Of a DNA stretch of 64,000 nucleotides, positions 53,969-63,588 are shown piece after piece. This DNA is from Casimicrobium huifangae (GTDB taxonomy: Bacteria; Pseudomonadota; Gammaproteobacteria; Burkholderiales; Casimicrobiaceae). The stretch's first letter is position 1, and each line of letters opens with the position of its first letter. The DNA lies in NCBI RefSeq assembly GCF_009746125.1, contig NZ_CP041352.1:3270436-3334435 (forward strand), in the 5' to 3' direction. The position numbers and the translations under genes are program-made. The notes beneath the pieces are model-generated. The model made no database searches. It saw only the letters and a program-made list of their open reading frames with translations, and was not told the DNA's origin.

Positions 53969-54297
53969 GGTCGCCTCTCCCATCAACATTCGCCAATCAT
54001 TGCTTCGCCGCGTTGACAGAAGATCACCACAAAAATCGTTATGCCAGCTGGACTTTGCACACACTAGTCTATGTCAGAGCATCCACCAGAAGAGTATCTC
54101 CGGTCGGGCCACCCCGCGGTCTTGTGCGCAGCCGATATAGCCGCTACATGCGGCAAGAATGTTGGTGTGCCTGACTCGACAGCCGACGCAGGCTCGCAAC
54201 CCGGGTGGCCCGGCTTTCGCAAGTTGGCAATCATCGGTGCGCATTCGGTCAAAATCCGGTTCACCGCTTCCTGTGATCCTGTTGTCCATCACCTGAC

Positions 54298-56412
54298 ATG
54301 CCCCTAGCAAAGCCACGCGGTCGCAAATCAGCAAGCAGTCACGGCCCGGCGACTGCCGCCCCCTCGGTCGTCGCCGCAATGAGCCCCCGCGCGGCGCTTG
54401 CATGCGAGCTCGCCTCGCAGTACGTCGCAGGTCAGCCCGTGTCGGTACTGCTTGCGCTCGCCGACGACGCTGCTTCCGCAGGGGACGATGCAGCCGAACA
54501 AGTTGCACTTTCGATGGCTGCCGAACGCATCCACAGCGGTCGTGAAACCTATGCCGGTCTCGCCGGCATCACCCGCCGTCTGCTCGGCAAGCCCATTGCC
54601 GACGTGTCGACGCTGGACATACCGTTGCGCTGGTGGCCCTCGCTCGGCCGCTTTCTGGCGCTGCTATTTGCCGAACAGCATGATGAGGTTTTGCAGCAGA
54701 CCGCGACGTCCCTGTTGCAAAGCATCACGCACGATCCGTTTTGTGCCGAGCCCCACGTCGCGGTCACGCGTCTGACCATTGCCCGACATCTGCTCGGTTA
54801 CGCCGATCTGAAGTCGGACGAGGCGATTCTGGTTCAACTGGACGCCATCGCGGTCGAGGCGATGCGACTGATCGCCGCAGACAACGTCGCGGTATCGCTC
54901 TGGTGGGGTGAACGCGCAGTGATCGGCAGTCTGTCGTACTCCCGGCAGGGACGCGACTATGCCCGGCTGGAAAAGGTAATCGCCGGGGCCGAAGCACATC
55001 TGGCCAGATATCCGCATGGAGACACGCAGTTCAAATTGCTGCGCGTCCGGCTGGATATCGCCAATACTGCAAACGACCGCGTCGGCGCACAGTCGGCTCT
55101 GGCAGAAATGCCTCAGCACATCGGCTCCAACAAGAAAGTGAACCTGGTTATCTACCTTCGCTCAAGAGGTTTCTTCGCCCTTGAGCACGGTTCTGGCGTT
55201 GATGCGGAACGCGATCTTAGTCAGGCACTGGAGCTGGCCGAGAGCATCGAGGCGCCGCCACCGGTAAGGCTGGCTTTGACGCATCTGCTGGCGACGACGT
55301 TGTTTGTTCAGAACCGTTTGCGCGACGGCTGTGCTGTCCTTGAGCAGGCGCGAAGCTACACCGCCGCCAGCCAGATGCACTTTATCGATTCGCTCGCCGC
55401 GACGGCAGCATCGGCCGCCTGCTGGGACCAGGATCGCGACGCTGCCGTCCAGCTACTGCGTGACGGCCTCGGCACCTACCGCCGCGCTGCCCGTCATCTC
55501 TTCCTGCGTTCGACTCCAGAACTGGCGGCGATCACGGCCGCGCGCGCGTTGCAGTACGGCATCGAGACCGAATTTGTCGCCGAATCGATTCGGCGCCGGG
55601 AAATGCAGCCACCCGGGCGGGCGGTTGAATGCTGGCCGTGGGCCATCCGCATTCACCTGTTTGGTGGCTTCGCATTGCAGCGCAAGAACCGTGCTGCGGC
55701 CAGCAATGGGCGCGGCAAGGCGCAGCAAAAACCGATCGCCATCCTGCGCGCGCTGGCGCTGCTCGGACCGCGCGGCGGTGACCGTCGGGCGCTGGCACGT
55801 CGCGTCTGGCGTGGCGTTGACCCCGATGAACAGGGCGACGCACTCGACATGGGCATTGGTCGCGCCCGCAAACTGCTCGGTGATGATTCGCTGATTCAGG
55901 TGCAGGATGGCCGCATCTTTCTCGACGACAAGCGCGTGTTTGTCGATACCTGGGCATTCGACGAGATCGAGCAGGTTATTCGTGACACAGAGCGACAGCC
56001 TCCCAGTCGTCTGCGGATGGAAGAACTGGGACAGCAATTGATTGCGCTCTATGTGGGCCGCCTGTTCGATGACGACGACTCACTGACCGCCAGCGCCATC
56101 CTGATCGAGCAATTCCGAGAACGTTTCATCAACATGGTGACCTTGCTCGCCCGGGCGCTGGCGCGTCACGACCTGCGCGGCGCGATGGACTTGTTGCAAC
56201 GTGCCATCGAACGTGAACCGTACAGCGAACGCCTGTACCGCAGCCTGATCGAGCAACTTGCCAATGCCGGTGAATATGCGGAAGCCATGCGCTGGTATCG
56301 CCGTTGCCAGCACGCCGTGTCGCAAGCTTACGGTGTGGCCATCTCGCCAAACACCGAAGCCCTGCTGGCACTGATCCGCATGCCGCCGCCCAACCCACCC
56401 GTCGAAAGCTGA
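54298..56412 (+). CDS. BTAD/winged-helix transcriptional regulator with TPR-like N-terminus
   Basis: A 704-residue regulator. The first ~440 residues are helical TPR/MalT-like repeats (LSQALELAESIEAPPPVRLALTHL, GCAVLEQARSYTAASQMHFIDS). A winged-helix DNA-binding part at about 450-545 (IRIHLFGGFALQR ... PIAILRALALLGPRGGDRRALARRVW) is followed by a BTAD domain at about 555-695 (ERFINMVTLLARAL, DLLQRAIEREPYSERLYRSLIEQLA, MRWYRRCQHAVSQAYGVAISPNTEALL). In this group the helical part senses a signal or partner and the BTAD helps oligomerise. Having DNA binding and BTAD at the C-terminus is the reverse of the SARP order. Target unknown. Confidence 0.87.
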   Translation: MPLAKPRGRKSASSHGPATAAPSVVAAMSPRAALACELASQYVAGQPVSVLLALADDAASAGDDAAEQVALSMAAERIHSGRETYAGLAGITRRLLGKPIADVSTLDIPLRWWPSLGRFLALLFAEQHDEVLQQTATSLLQSITHDPFCAEPHVAVTRLTIARHLLGYADLKSDEAILVQLDAIAVEAMRLIAADNVAVSLWWGERAVIGSLSYSRQGRDYARLEKVIAGAEAHLARYPHGDTQFKLLRVRLDIANTANDRVGAQSALAEMPQHIGSNKKVNLVIYLRSRGFFALEHGSGVDAERDLSQALELAESIEAPPPVRLALTHLLATTLFVQNRLRDGCAVLEQARSYTAASQMHFIDSLAATAASAACWDQDRDAAVQLLRDGLGTYRRAARHLFLRSTPELAAITAARALQYGIETEFVAESIRRREMQPPGRAVECWPWAIRIHLFGGFALQRKNRAAASNGRGKAQQKPIAILRALALLGPRGGDRRALARRVWRGVDPDEQGDALDMGIGRARKLLGDDSLIQVQDGRIFLDDKRVFVDTWAFDEIEQVIRDTERQPPSRLRMEELGQQLIALYVGRLFDDDDSLTASAILIEQFRERFINMVTLLARALARHDLRGAMDLLQRAIEREPYSERLYRSLIEQLANAGEYAEAMRWYRRCQHAVSQAYGVAISPNTEALLALIRMPPPNPPVES

Positions 56413-56654
56413 TCAACGTCCTCATGGCCGGCACGGCGCCTCGCCGCACGTATTGCTGACTTGTGATTGAGGTGCCTACGGCTGGCGCATCCACTTGCCA
56501 AATCCACCCGGAAGAGCGCTACCCTCGGCGAGACAACCGTTGCGGTCGCCGGCAGCAACAGAAACCCGTGCTATCGTGTGAATCCACACACACCTCGCCG
56601 ACAGTCATGTCGTTATGCTGACGCGCCGACGGTGCAACACGCAAGGAGACCAAC

Positions 56655-57830
56655 ATGCCAGGACTGCTACCCAACGTCGATCCCGATGGCCTGCTCGAGT
56701 TTTCGGTGGTGTACACCGATCGCGCACTGAACCACATGTCAAAGCGCTTTCAGGGCGTCATGAAAGACATCTCGCGCATTCTGAAAGCGGTCTACCGCGC
56801 CCGATCGACCGCACTCGTTCCCGGCAGCGGCACTTTCGGCATGGAGGCTGTCGCCCGCCAATTCGCCACCGGCAAAAAGGTGATGGTGATCCGCAACGGC
56901 TGGTTCAGTTACCGCTGGACGCAGATTTTCGAGATGGGCAAGATCCCGGCGCAGGAAATCGTGCTGAAAGCACGCAAGACTGGCGCAGAGCGACAGTCGC
57001 CGTGGGCGCCAGCCCCCGTCAGCGAGGTGGTTGCTGCCATCGCGAGCAGCAGGCCTGACGTGGTATTCGCGCCGCACGTGGAAACTGCCGCTGGCATGAT
57101 CCTGCCTGATGACTATTTGCGGGCAGTTGCCGATGCCGTGCATGCCGTCGGTGGTCTGTTTGTGCTCGACTGCATCGCCTCCGGTGCAATGTGGGTGGAT
57201 ATGCAGGCCACCGGAGTGGACGTGCTGGTAAGCGCGCCGCAAAAGGGCTGGAGCAGCTCGCCCTGCTGTGCGATGGTGATGCTCTCGGAGCGGGCACGCA
57301 CGGCGATTGATGGCACCACCAGCACCAGCTTCGCCTGTGATCTGAAGAAATGGCTCACCATCATGGAAACCTACGAGAACGGCGCTCACGCCTATCACGC
57401 CACCATGCCTACCGACGCACTCACGCGCCTGTGGGAAGTGATGCTGGAGACCGAGCGCTATGGTTTCGAGCGCGTGCGGCAGGAGCAGATCGCGCTGGGC
57501 TCCAAAGTGCGCGCACTATTCGAAAGCCGCGGGATCACGAGTGTGGCAGCGGAAGGCTTCAAGGCGCCAGGCGTGGTGGTCAGCTACACCGACGATCCCG
57601 GCCTGCAGTCAAGCAAGAAATTTTTGGCCGAAGGCCTGCAGACCGCCGCTGGCGTGCCGCTGCAATGCGATGAAGGCAGCGACTTCTCCACGTTTCGCAT
57701 CGGACTCTTTGGGCTGGAGAAATGGCACAACGTCGATCTCACCGTGTCGCACCTGGCGACCGCGCTGGATCGTCTGGGTATTGCGCCGTTGCGGGAAGCC
57801 CCGCGGGCACCGGAGCGGGCAGCAGCCTGA
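56655..57830 (+). CDS. Class V aminotransferase (alanine/serine-glyoxylate type)
   Basis: A 391-residue PLP enzyme. The substrate loop VPGSGTFGMEAVARQF, VFAPHVETAAGM, DCIASGAMWVDM and the Schiff-base lysine K197 in SAPQKGWSSSP match the serine--pyruvate / alanine--glyoxylate aminotransferase group. ATG 56655 follows AAGGAGACCAAC. It would transfer an amino group between a small amino acid and glyoxylate or pyruvate. It is transcribed in the same direction as the BTAD gene, 242 bp apart with no gene between. Confidence 0.9.
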   Translation: MPGLLPNVDPDGLLEFSVVYTDRALNHMSKRFQGVMKDISRILKAVYRARSTALVPGSGTFGMEAVARQFATGKKVMVIRNGWFSYRWTQIFEMGKIPAQEIVLKARKTGAERQSPWAPAPVSEVVAAIASSRPDVVFAPHVETAAGMILPDDYLRAVADAVHAVGGLFVLDCIASGAMWVDMQATGVDVLVSAPQKGWSSSPCCAMVMLSERARTAIDGTTSTSFACDLKKWLTIMETYENGAHAYHATMPTDALTRLWEVMLETERYGFERVRQEQIALGSKVRALFESRGITSVAAEGFKAPGVVVSYTDDPGLQSSKKFLAEGLQTAAGVPLQCDEGSDFSTFRIGLFGLEKWHNVDLTVSHLATALDRLGIAPLREAPRAPERAAA

Positions 57831-57848
57831 GCACGAGACAGGCGCCCG

Positions 57849-60644
57849 CTATTTGGTAGCTGCGGTGCCGGACTTTTCGGCCTTGGCAAAGTCCCCTGCC
57901 AGGCCGATCAACCATTCGTCCGGTTTGATGTATTTGCGAAAGGCGGCATTGACTTCGGCCAGCGTTGCGACCTTGATCGCCGCCTCGCGGGCCGCATCAA
58001 GCGCAAAGGATTCGCCCCGATCCATTTGCGTGAGCAGCGCGCTGGCAATACTGTCGTCGCTGCTCCAGCGTTGCAGCCTTGCCTGCAGCTCGTTGCTGCG
58101 AGCGCGTGACAGCTCGGCCTCGGTGAAACCATCCTTGATCGCGAGCGCGGCCTCTTCGCGCAATGCCGCGACGACACGGTCGCGATTCTGCGGCGCATAG
58201 CTCCCTTCAACGCCGAAATAGGCCCGGTTGCCCACCTCGGGCAGGCTCAAGCTGGCGTCCACACTGTAGGACAGGCCGTCCTTCTTGCGAATGCGCTCTG
58301 CGAGCCGGTTATCGAGCTGGTTACCGCCGAACACGGCGACAGCGAGACGCAGCGCCGCCGCATCAGCATCGTTGGCGTTGAGTGGAAGAAACTGGTCGAC
58401 GTCGAGAAGCGCGTTGGCTTTGTCCGGAACCTCCACGGTCAGCGTATTGCCGGGCAGCGTCTGGTGCCGGACTTCATAGCGAACGTAGGCCGGCGCCTGC
58501 GACCGCCAGCCCTCGAACTGGCGCTGCACCTCCTCAACCACGCCATCGGGCGCGGTGCCCACCACCGCCACCTGCATCTGACTCGCACCCCAGTTGCGCT
58601 GCCAAGCCCGCTGCACATCTTCGAAGCTGATCTCCTGCAAGTCGGCGATCAACTCGGCGTTGGTCTTGCGGAACTCCGGATCACCGCGCTGCAGGCCAAA
58701 CGCTTTGTTCTTGTAGGGAAGGGCGACATTGTTGAGCACCGTTTGTGGCTCGTTGGCCCGCGAAGCGAGACTGGTGGTGATCTGCTTCTTGATCCGGGCA
58801 AAGGCGTCGGCGCTCATCTTGCCGGCACGAATTTCCGGCAGCAGCAGACGAATGGCGTCGAGTACATGCTCGCGATCACTGGTGATCGAGATCGTCGCGC
58901 CTTGCGAAACCGGACTGCCACCGACACTGTAGCGCGACTTGAGACGGGTCAGGGCATCGGTACGTGCCTGCTTTTTCTCCGGCGATTCGCCCTCCATCAG
59001 CAGCAATCCGACGAAACCGAGCGCCGGCTGCGCCACCTGTTCGCGACGTTCGCCCCAACGCAGCTGAATTTTCACCACTACCGAGTCACCGCGATTCTGC
59101 TTGCGTAGTACCGCCGATTGCAACGCCGGGTTGGCGCGGTCGCGCACGGTGCGCCTTTCCAGCGCATCCGGCGTCGGGATGAAGGCCTCGCCGTCGGCCA
59201 ACGCCGCACGCGGTTTGTAGGTCGCAACGATCGACTCCGGCGATGGCGCGACGGCCAGCTCGACGCGATCAGGCGCGGCCTCCGGCATGAACCGGGCAAT
59301 CGACCGGTTGGCCGCTTTGAAGTAAGTCTTCTGCACCCGCTGCAAATCGGCCAGCGTGACCTGCTGCGCACGGTCGCGCTGGGCAAACAGCAGGCGCCAG
59401 TCGCCCAGTGGAATCGCCTCCGAGAGCGCCATGCCTAGCGAGATTGGCGACTCGGCTGCCTTTTCGAATGCCACCGCCATCTCGCGCTGCGCGCGCTCAA
59501 GCGCCTCCTGAGTGACGCCGTTCGCCGCGCCGCCTTCCAGTGCGGTGATCAGCTCTGCCTCAAGACGTGCCAGATCGCTACTCTTGTCAGCCACCAGCAC
59601 GAATCCCGCGAAGCCGGCATCTACACCACCGAGGCCCAGCGGTCCGATCTGGGTCGCCTTCTTGCTCTCCACGAAGGTCTTGTACAGCGGCCCGGACGGA
59701 TTGCTGGTCAAGGTCGCCCCCAGCAGCGACAACGCCAGCGAATCGGCATGCAGCCTGACCGGTACCCGGTAGCCAACCGCGGCAATCTTGATGTCGCCAA
59801 CCCGGCGTACGGTGACATCGCGCTCGCCGTCCTGGGTGGGCTCGGCCGTATAGAGCGCCGGCAACACCCGCGATGGTCGGACGATGGCGCCAAACGATTC
59901 GGCGACCCAGCCCAGCGTACGCGCCGGGTCGAACTTGCCGGCGATCAGCAGCACGGCATTGTCAGGCTGGTAGTAACGCTTGTAGAAGGCCTGCAGGCGT
60001 TCAATGTTGACGTTCTCGATATCGCTGCGTACCCCAATGGTGGGCTTGCCATAGTTGTGCGCGGTGAACACCGCAGCGCCAAGCCGCTGCACCAGCACCC
60101 GGAACGGCTCGTTCTCGCCGCGTTCGTATTCGTTGCGGACGACCGTCATCTCGCTATCGAGATCCTTCTTCGCAATGAAGCTGTTGACCATGCGATCCGC
60201 CTCGAACTTCAGCGCGAAACGCAGGTTGTCATCGTTCGCGGTGAAAGCCTCGAAGTACACGGTACGTTCGTGGGTGGTATTGCCATTCCAGCGCATGCCA
60301 CGCGCGGTGAACTCCTTGGTCGGATCGGCGTGGGTCGGCGTGCCCTTGAACACAAGATGTTCGAGCAGATGCGCCATGCCGGTCTCGCCGTAGTTCTCGT
60401 GTTTGGAGCCCACCAGGTACGTGACGTTCACCAGCGTCAGATCTTTCGATTGATCGGGGAACAGCAGCACCTTGAGCCCGTTGGCGAGGCGAAACTCGCT
60501 GATGCCTTCGGCCGTCGGCCCGGCAGTGATCCCTGCGGGCAACGGGGTCGGCGCTGTCTGCGCGCGCAAGTCGGCCGGCAGCCACAGCGCAAGGAGAGTG
60601 AACAGGGAAATCAGCACTGCAACGGCGGGGGAACGGCGAGACAA
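57849..60644 (-). CDS. Periplasmic M16 family zinc peptidase (two-half insulinase type)
   Basis: A 931-residue protein with a signal peptide (AVAVLISLFTLLALWLPADLRA). The first M16 half carries the inverted zinc site HLLEH at residues 92-96 and the downstream Glu in VRNEYERGENEPFR; its pattern is ETGMAHLLEHLVFKGT. The second half (about 490-930) is the usual inactive partner with GDSVVVKIQLRWGERR and LSYSVDASLSLPEVGNRAYFG. It degrades peptides in the periplasm. TTG 60644 follows AAGGAG at good spacing. Its stop converges on the aminotransferase gene. Confidence 0.92.
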   Translation of the reverse strand: MSRRSPAVAVLISLFTLLALWLPADLRAQTAPTPLPAGITAGPTAEGISEFRLANGLKVLLFPDQSKDLTLVNVTYLVGSKHENYGETGMAHLLEHLVFKGTPTHADPTKEFTARGMRWNGNTTHERTVYFEAFTANDDNLRFALKFEADRMVNSFIAKKDLDSEMTVVRNEYERGENEPFRVLVQRLGAAVFTAHNYGKPTIGVRSDIENVNIERLQAFYKRYYQPDNAVLLIAGKFDPARTLGWVAESFGAIVRPSRVLPALYTAEPTQDGERDVTVRRVGDIKIAAVGYRVPVRLHADSLALSLLGATLTSNPSGPLYKTFVESKKATQIGPLGLGGVDAGFAGFVLVADKSSDLARLEAELITALEGGAANGVTQEALERAQREMAVAFEKAAESPISLGMALSEAIPLGDWRLLFAQRDRAQQVTLADLQRVQKTYFKAANRSIARFMPEAAPDRVELAVAPSPESIVATYKPRAALADGEAFIPTPDALERRTVRDRANPALQSAVLRKQNRGDSVVVKIQLRWGERREQVAQPALGFVGLLLMEGESPEKKQARTDALTRLKSRYSVGGSPVSQGATISITSDREHVLDAIRLLLPEIRAGKMSADAFARIKKQITTSLASRANEPQTVLNNVALPYKNKAFGLQRGDPEFRKTNAELIADLQEISFEDVQRAWQRNWGASQMQVAVVGTAPDGVVEEVQRQFEGWRSQAPAYVRYEVRHQTLPGNTLTVEVPDKANALLDVDQFLPLNANDADAAALRLAVAVFGGNQLDNRLAERIRKKDGLSYSVDASLSLPEVGNRAYFGVEGSYAPQNRDRVVAALREEAALAIKDGFTEAELSRARSNELQARLQRWSSDDSIASALLTQMDRGESFALDAAREAAIKVATLAEVNAAFRKYIKPDEWLIGLAGDFAKAEKSGTAATK

Positions 60645-60866
60645 GGGATGCTCCTTGGTCAGAAAGTCGGTGAAACAGACGGCGCCAACGAAGGCAGCGC
60701 GGTCACGTAACAGTGTCGAATGCTATGCCATTCGCATAACTCGTTGGGCACGCGCGCCGAGCGCGACGCTGCGCATCGTTCCGCCCCCCACATCAGCGGC
60801 AGCCTGGGAACCACGACGCGGCCATGAAGCGGCACAACGAGACACGGTGACGATCAGGGAATAGTC

Positions 60867-61439
60867 TCAGCAGTTGACCGGCGCAACGCCGGCGTAGTGA
60901 CGTCGTTCGAATCGGATGGGCGGCAGGCTCGTCTCGACACCATCGATTGTGATCGGCGGCAGCAGCAGCACGCCGGGTGCGCCTACCGCGGGCATGCCAC
61001 GCAGCTCAAAGCGAATTTCCTCGAACTGGTCCGCGCCCGGCGGCAACGGCAGCGGACGGCTGCCGGGCCGCCGCGTAGCGAGCGGTTCTGTCGTTCGCTG
61101 GAGCGCAACGCTCGCTAGCGGTGTGCCATCGGCAGCCTGCACCGTCGCGTTGCCCTGCACACTCACCTCGCGTCCGCGTGCGAGCCGCACCGCGACGTAG
61201 GCGGCCTTTGATCGACGCAGCGCACCCGGCTCGATGCTCACCTCAATGCGGGCCCCCTGACGCTCGTAGCTGAGTCCCACTTGCGGGCCGGAGATTCGGC
61301 AAAACTCGAGCACGGGGGTCGCCTGGTCGGCCTCCACATGCACATACGGCGCAGCGTAAGGAAAGCAGGCGCTCAGCAGGCCAGAGACAACGACTGGCAA
61401 CACTAGCTGGCGGGCCGTGCGTAGCAGGCGAGTGTTCAC
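60867..61439 (-). CDS. Lipoprotein of unknown function
   Basis: A 190-residue protein with a lipobox: QLVLPVVVSGLLSACF puts the lipidated Cys near residue 22. The mature part is beta-rich (FCRISGPQVGLSYERQGARIEVSIEPG, GNATVQAADGTPLASVAL, FELRGMPAVGAPGVLLLPPI). No family recognised. The open frame extends far upstream through lrgB, but GTG 61439 with GGGAAG 9 nt before it and the signal peptide define the true start. It begins 17 bp after the lrgB stop and probably shares that operon. Confidence 0.8.
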   Translation of the reverse strand: MNTRLLRTARQLVLPVVVSGLLSACFPYAAPYVHVEADQATPVLEFCRISGPQVGLSYERQGARIEVSIEPGALRRSKAAYVAVRLARGREVSVQGNATVQAADGTPLASVALQRTTEPLATRRPGSRPLPLPPGADQFEEIRFELRGMPAVGAPGVLLLPPITIDGVETSLPPIRFERRHYAGVAPVNC

Positions 61440-61456
61440 TGGCTTTGTCTTCCCAG

Positions 61457-62185
61457 TTAACCGATGATGGCGGACACGAGCGGAATCAGCACTGATGCCA
61501 GCACCGCCTGCAAGCCGAGGGCCAGCGCGGCCCAGGCGCCGGCCTCGGCGTTCACCTGCAACGCGCGTGCGGCGCCGATGCCGTGCGACGCAGTCCCGAG
61601 TGCGAAGCCGCGCGCGATCCAGCCGTTGCCGTCCGTCGCAATACCGATCGCGTCGAACAGATACTTGCCCGAAAGCGCGCCGACCAGACCAGTCACCACC
61701 GCGAACACAGCAGCGAGCGCCGGGATGCCACCAATCTTCTCGGCCACCCCCATCGCCACCGGCGCGGTCACGCTCTTCGGCGCCAGCGACAGCAGCACCT
61801 CGTGCGGCAAGCCCAAGGCCCAAGCGAACAAAACGGCGCTGCCGGCCGCTGCCGAGCCGCCGATCAGCGCTGCGGCGACAAAGCGCACCCCACGAGCCCG
61901 CAGTGCGGATCGCCGCTGCCACAGTGGCCAGCCCAGCGCCACCACGGCCGGGCCGAGCAGAAAGTGGATGAACTGCGCGCCGGAAAAGTAAGTCGGGTAC
62001 GCCGTCCCGGTCAACGTCAAGGCCCCGGCCAGCACCACCACCGACCACAGCACCGGGTTCGCCCACGGTGCCTGCTGCATGCGCGCATAGAACGCCTGTG
62101 CCGAGACGTAGACAACCAGCGTCGCGGTCAGCCCGAACAGCGGCGTGGACGACAGATAAACCCAGAGCTGCACGAAGTCGGTCAT
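61457..62185 (-). CDS. lrgB: LrgB family membrane protein
   Basis: A 242-residue polytopic protein of the LrgB/CidB family. Conserved segments are PTYFSGAQFIHFLLGPAVVALGWPLW, LAPKSVTAPVAMGVAEKIGG (the family signature) and FALGTASHGIGAARAL near the end. With LrgA it forms a holin-like system that in various bacteria affects murein hydrolase export, pyruvate/3-carbon transport and lysis. ATG 62185 overlaps the lrgA stop (62182-62185). The longer frame to 62605 is an artefact of lrgA in another frame. Confidence 0.92.
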   Translation of the reverse strand: MTDFVQLWVYLSSTPLFGLTATLVVYVSAQAFYARMQQAPWANPVLWSVVVLAGALTLTGTAYPTYFSGAQFIHFLLGPAVVALGWPLWQRRSALRARGVRFVAAALIGGSAAAGSAVLFAWALGLPHEVLLSLAPKSVTAPVAMGVAEKIGGIPALAAVFAVVTGLVGALSGKYLFDAIGIATDGNGWIARGFALGTASHGIGAARALQVNAEAGAWAALALGLQAVLASVLIPLVSAIIG

Positions 62186-62577
62186 TGCTTGCCCCCGGCA
62201 TCCGTCGTCGTGGCCTCTGCTGCCACGGCGGTGTCGCCGGTGTCGCGCAGCAGCGTGCGCAGGCAGAGCGCCGTGACCGCCAGGCCAATCCAGGTTGACA
62301 GCACAATCACCACGGCAAGCCGCCAGCCGTACTGGCCAAGCACGCCGAGGTGCGTCATCACACCAACGCCGACCGGGACGAATAGCAGGGAGAGGTGCGC
62401 CAGCAAAAATTCGGCCACCGCTGCCACGCGCGTCTGTACCGCACTTGCGCGCAGCGCGACCAGCAGCAGCATGAGTCCGATCACCGGCCCCGGAAACGGC
62501 AGCGCCAGCGCGCGGGCCAGCAGTTCGCCGCAGGTCTGCAGCACAAGAAGGATGGCAAGGCCGGCCAGTGCATTCAT
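62182..62577 (-). CDS. lrgA: LrgA/CidA family holin-like protein
   Basis: A 131-residue protein with four hydrophobic helices. The family pattern is LPFPGPVIGLMLLLVALR (with the Pro-Gly-x-x-x-Gly turn) and LLFVPVGVGVMTHLGVLGQYGWRLAVV. Its extended C-terminus is Thr/Ala-rich. It is coupled to lrgB by a 4-bp overlap and is the first gene of the unit lrgA-lrgB-lipoprotein. In the partner system of S. aureus the pair controls cell lysis; role here inferred from family only. Confidence 0.92.
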   Translation of the reverse strand: MNALAGLAILLVLQTCGELLARALALPFPGPVIGLMLLLVALRASAVQTRVAAVAEFLLAHLSLLFVPVGVGVMTHLGVLGQYGWRLAVVIVLSTWIGLAVTALCLRTLLRDTGDTAVAAEATTTDAGGKQ

Positions 62578-62743
62578 GACGGCAGTATCGCTGCCGGCGA
62601 GGCAAAGGCCAAGCCGTCGCCCGCTACGTCTCTCGCTCGGGTAAAGCTGGCGTCTTCGGGGATCAAAATGGGCCGTCCCATCGATACGCCGGTCTGTTCA
62701 GGTGATCGCCTGACCGCCAGGCCGGCGCCAACCTGCCCCTGCA

Positions 62744-63373
62744 CTACAAGGCGCGGATCGCGACCTTGCGGAATTTGATGATGCCACCCGGTGCGTCCTT
62801 CGCGCCGTTGCCAAACTGCAGGGCGATCGGGCCGCTGGCGAACTTGCCGTCTTCAACATCCACCGTCCGCTCGCCGTTGAGCACGACGGTCAGCCGCTTG
62901 CCCTTGGCAGTGATGCGGAAGGTGTTCCACTTGCCACCGGCTTTCGGCATCGGTTGTGCCACTTTCGCGATATCAACAATCGCGCCGGTGCCGTACAACG
63001 GATCGGGCCGCTGGTCGAAGATATTGACTTCGTAGGAGTTCGCCGCCGTCACCTCTTTGGTGTTCGACAGCCGCAGGAAGATGCCGCTGTTGGTGGTGTG
63101 ATCGGCCCAGAATTCGGCGTCGATCTCGAAATCGGAATAGCTGTTCTTTGAGATCAGGTAGCTCGCCACCTTGGCTTTGTCCGCCACAATCGCGCCGTCT
63201 TCAGCGCGCCAGTTGGCGTCACCAATCGGGTAGAAATTGTCCATCCCTTTGGCGCCATCGACCAGCAGCGTCCAGCCGGACGACCCCGACAGACTGGCAC
63301 AAGCGGCCAGCGCGAACGCCGCCACCAGTATTGACATCGCAGCAGCCACCCGGCGCCCGTTTGCTTGCTTCAT
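62744..63373 (-). CDS. DUF1080 (3-keto-disaccharide hydrolase-like) lipoprotein
   Basis: A 209-residue lipoprotein. The signal ends in the lipobox FALAACAS (Cys near 25). The mature part is a jelly-roll/concanavalin-like sandwich of the DUF1080/3-keto-disaccharide-hydrolase family: WTLLVDGAKGMDNFYPIGDANW, IDAEFWADHTTNSGIFLRLS, NTFRITAKGKRLTVVLNGE and IALQFGNGAKDAPGGIIKFRKV. It probably binds or cleaves an oxidised sugar in the periplasm. ATG 63373 is preceded by AGGAGGATCT; a GTG at 63391 lies upstream of that ribosome site. Confidence 0.9.
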   Translation of the reverse strand: MKQANGRRVAAAMSILVAAFALAACASLSGSSGWTLLVDGAKGMDNFYPIGDANWRAEDGAIVADKAKVASYLISKNSYSDFEIDAEFWADHTTNSGIFLRLSNTKEVTAANSYEVNIFDQRPDPLYGTGAIVDIAKVAQPMPKAGGKWNTFRITAKGKRLTVVLNGERTVDVEDGKFASGPIALQFGNGAKDAPGGIIKFRKVAIRAL

Positions 63374-63588
63374 AGATCCTCCTTTTTTCACTCCGGATGC
63401 GCCGATCTGGCGGCCGAGCGTTGCATTGTGCCCGCCGCACCGGGCGCGTCAAGCGCCACGACAAGAACGAGCAGGCCGGCCGCAACTCCCACGATCGACC
63501 ATACGCCGGAGCAGCCTGTCAGCGGTGGCTGGTGTCCCGTTCAAGTAAGCTCCGTGAGGACCAGCATCTGTTCTGCCCAGGAGCCCTC

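Noticed and set aside
54071-54307. Small plus-strand frame between 53969 and 54298, and a Cys-rich minus-strand frame in the same gap
   Set aside because: No ribosome site, no recognisable fold and overlap with the start of the BTAD gene; Cys-rich composition alone is not enough.
60867-62306. A single 479-residue protein
   Set aside because: The first 289 codons are the out-of-frame complement of lrgA/lrgB coding; the true product is the 190-residue lipoprotein starting at 61439.
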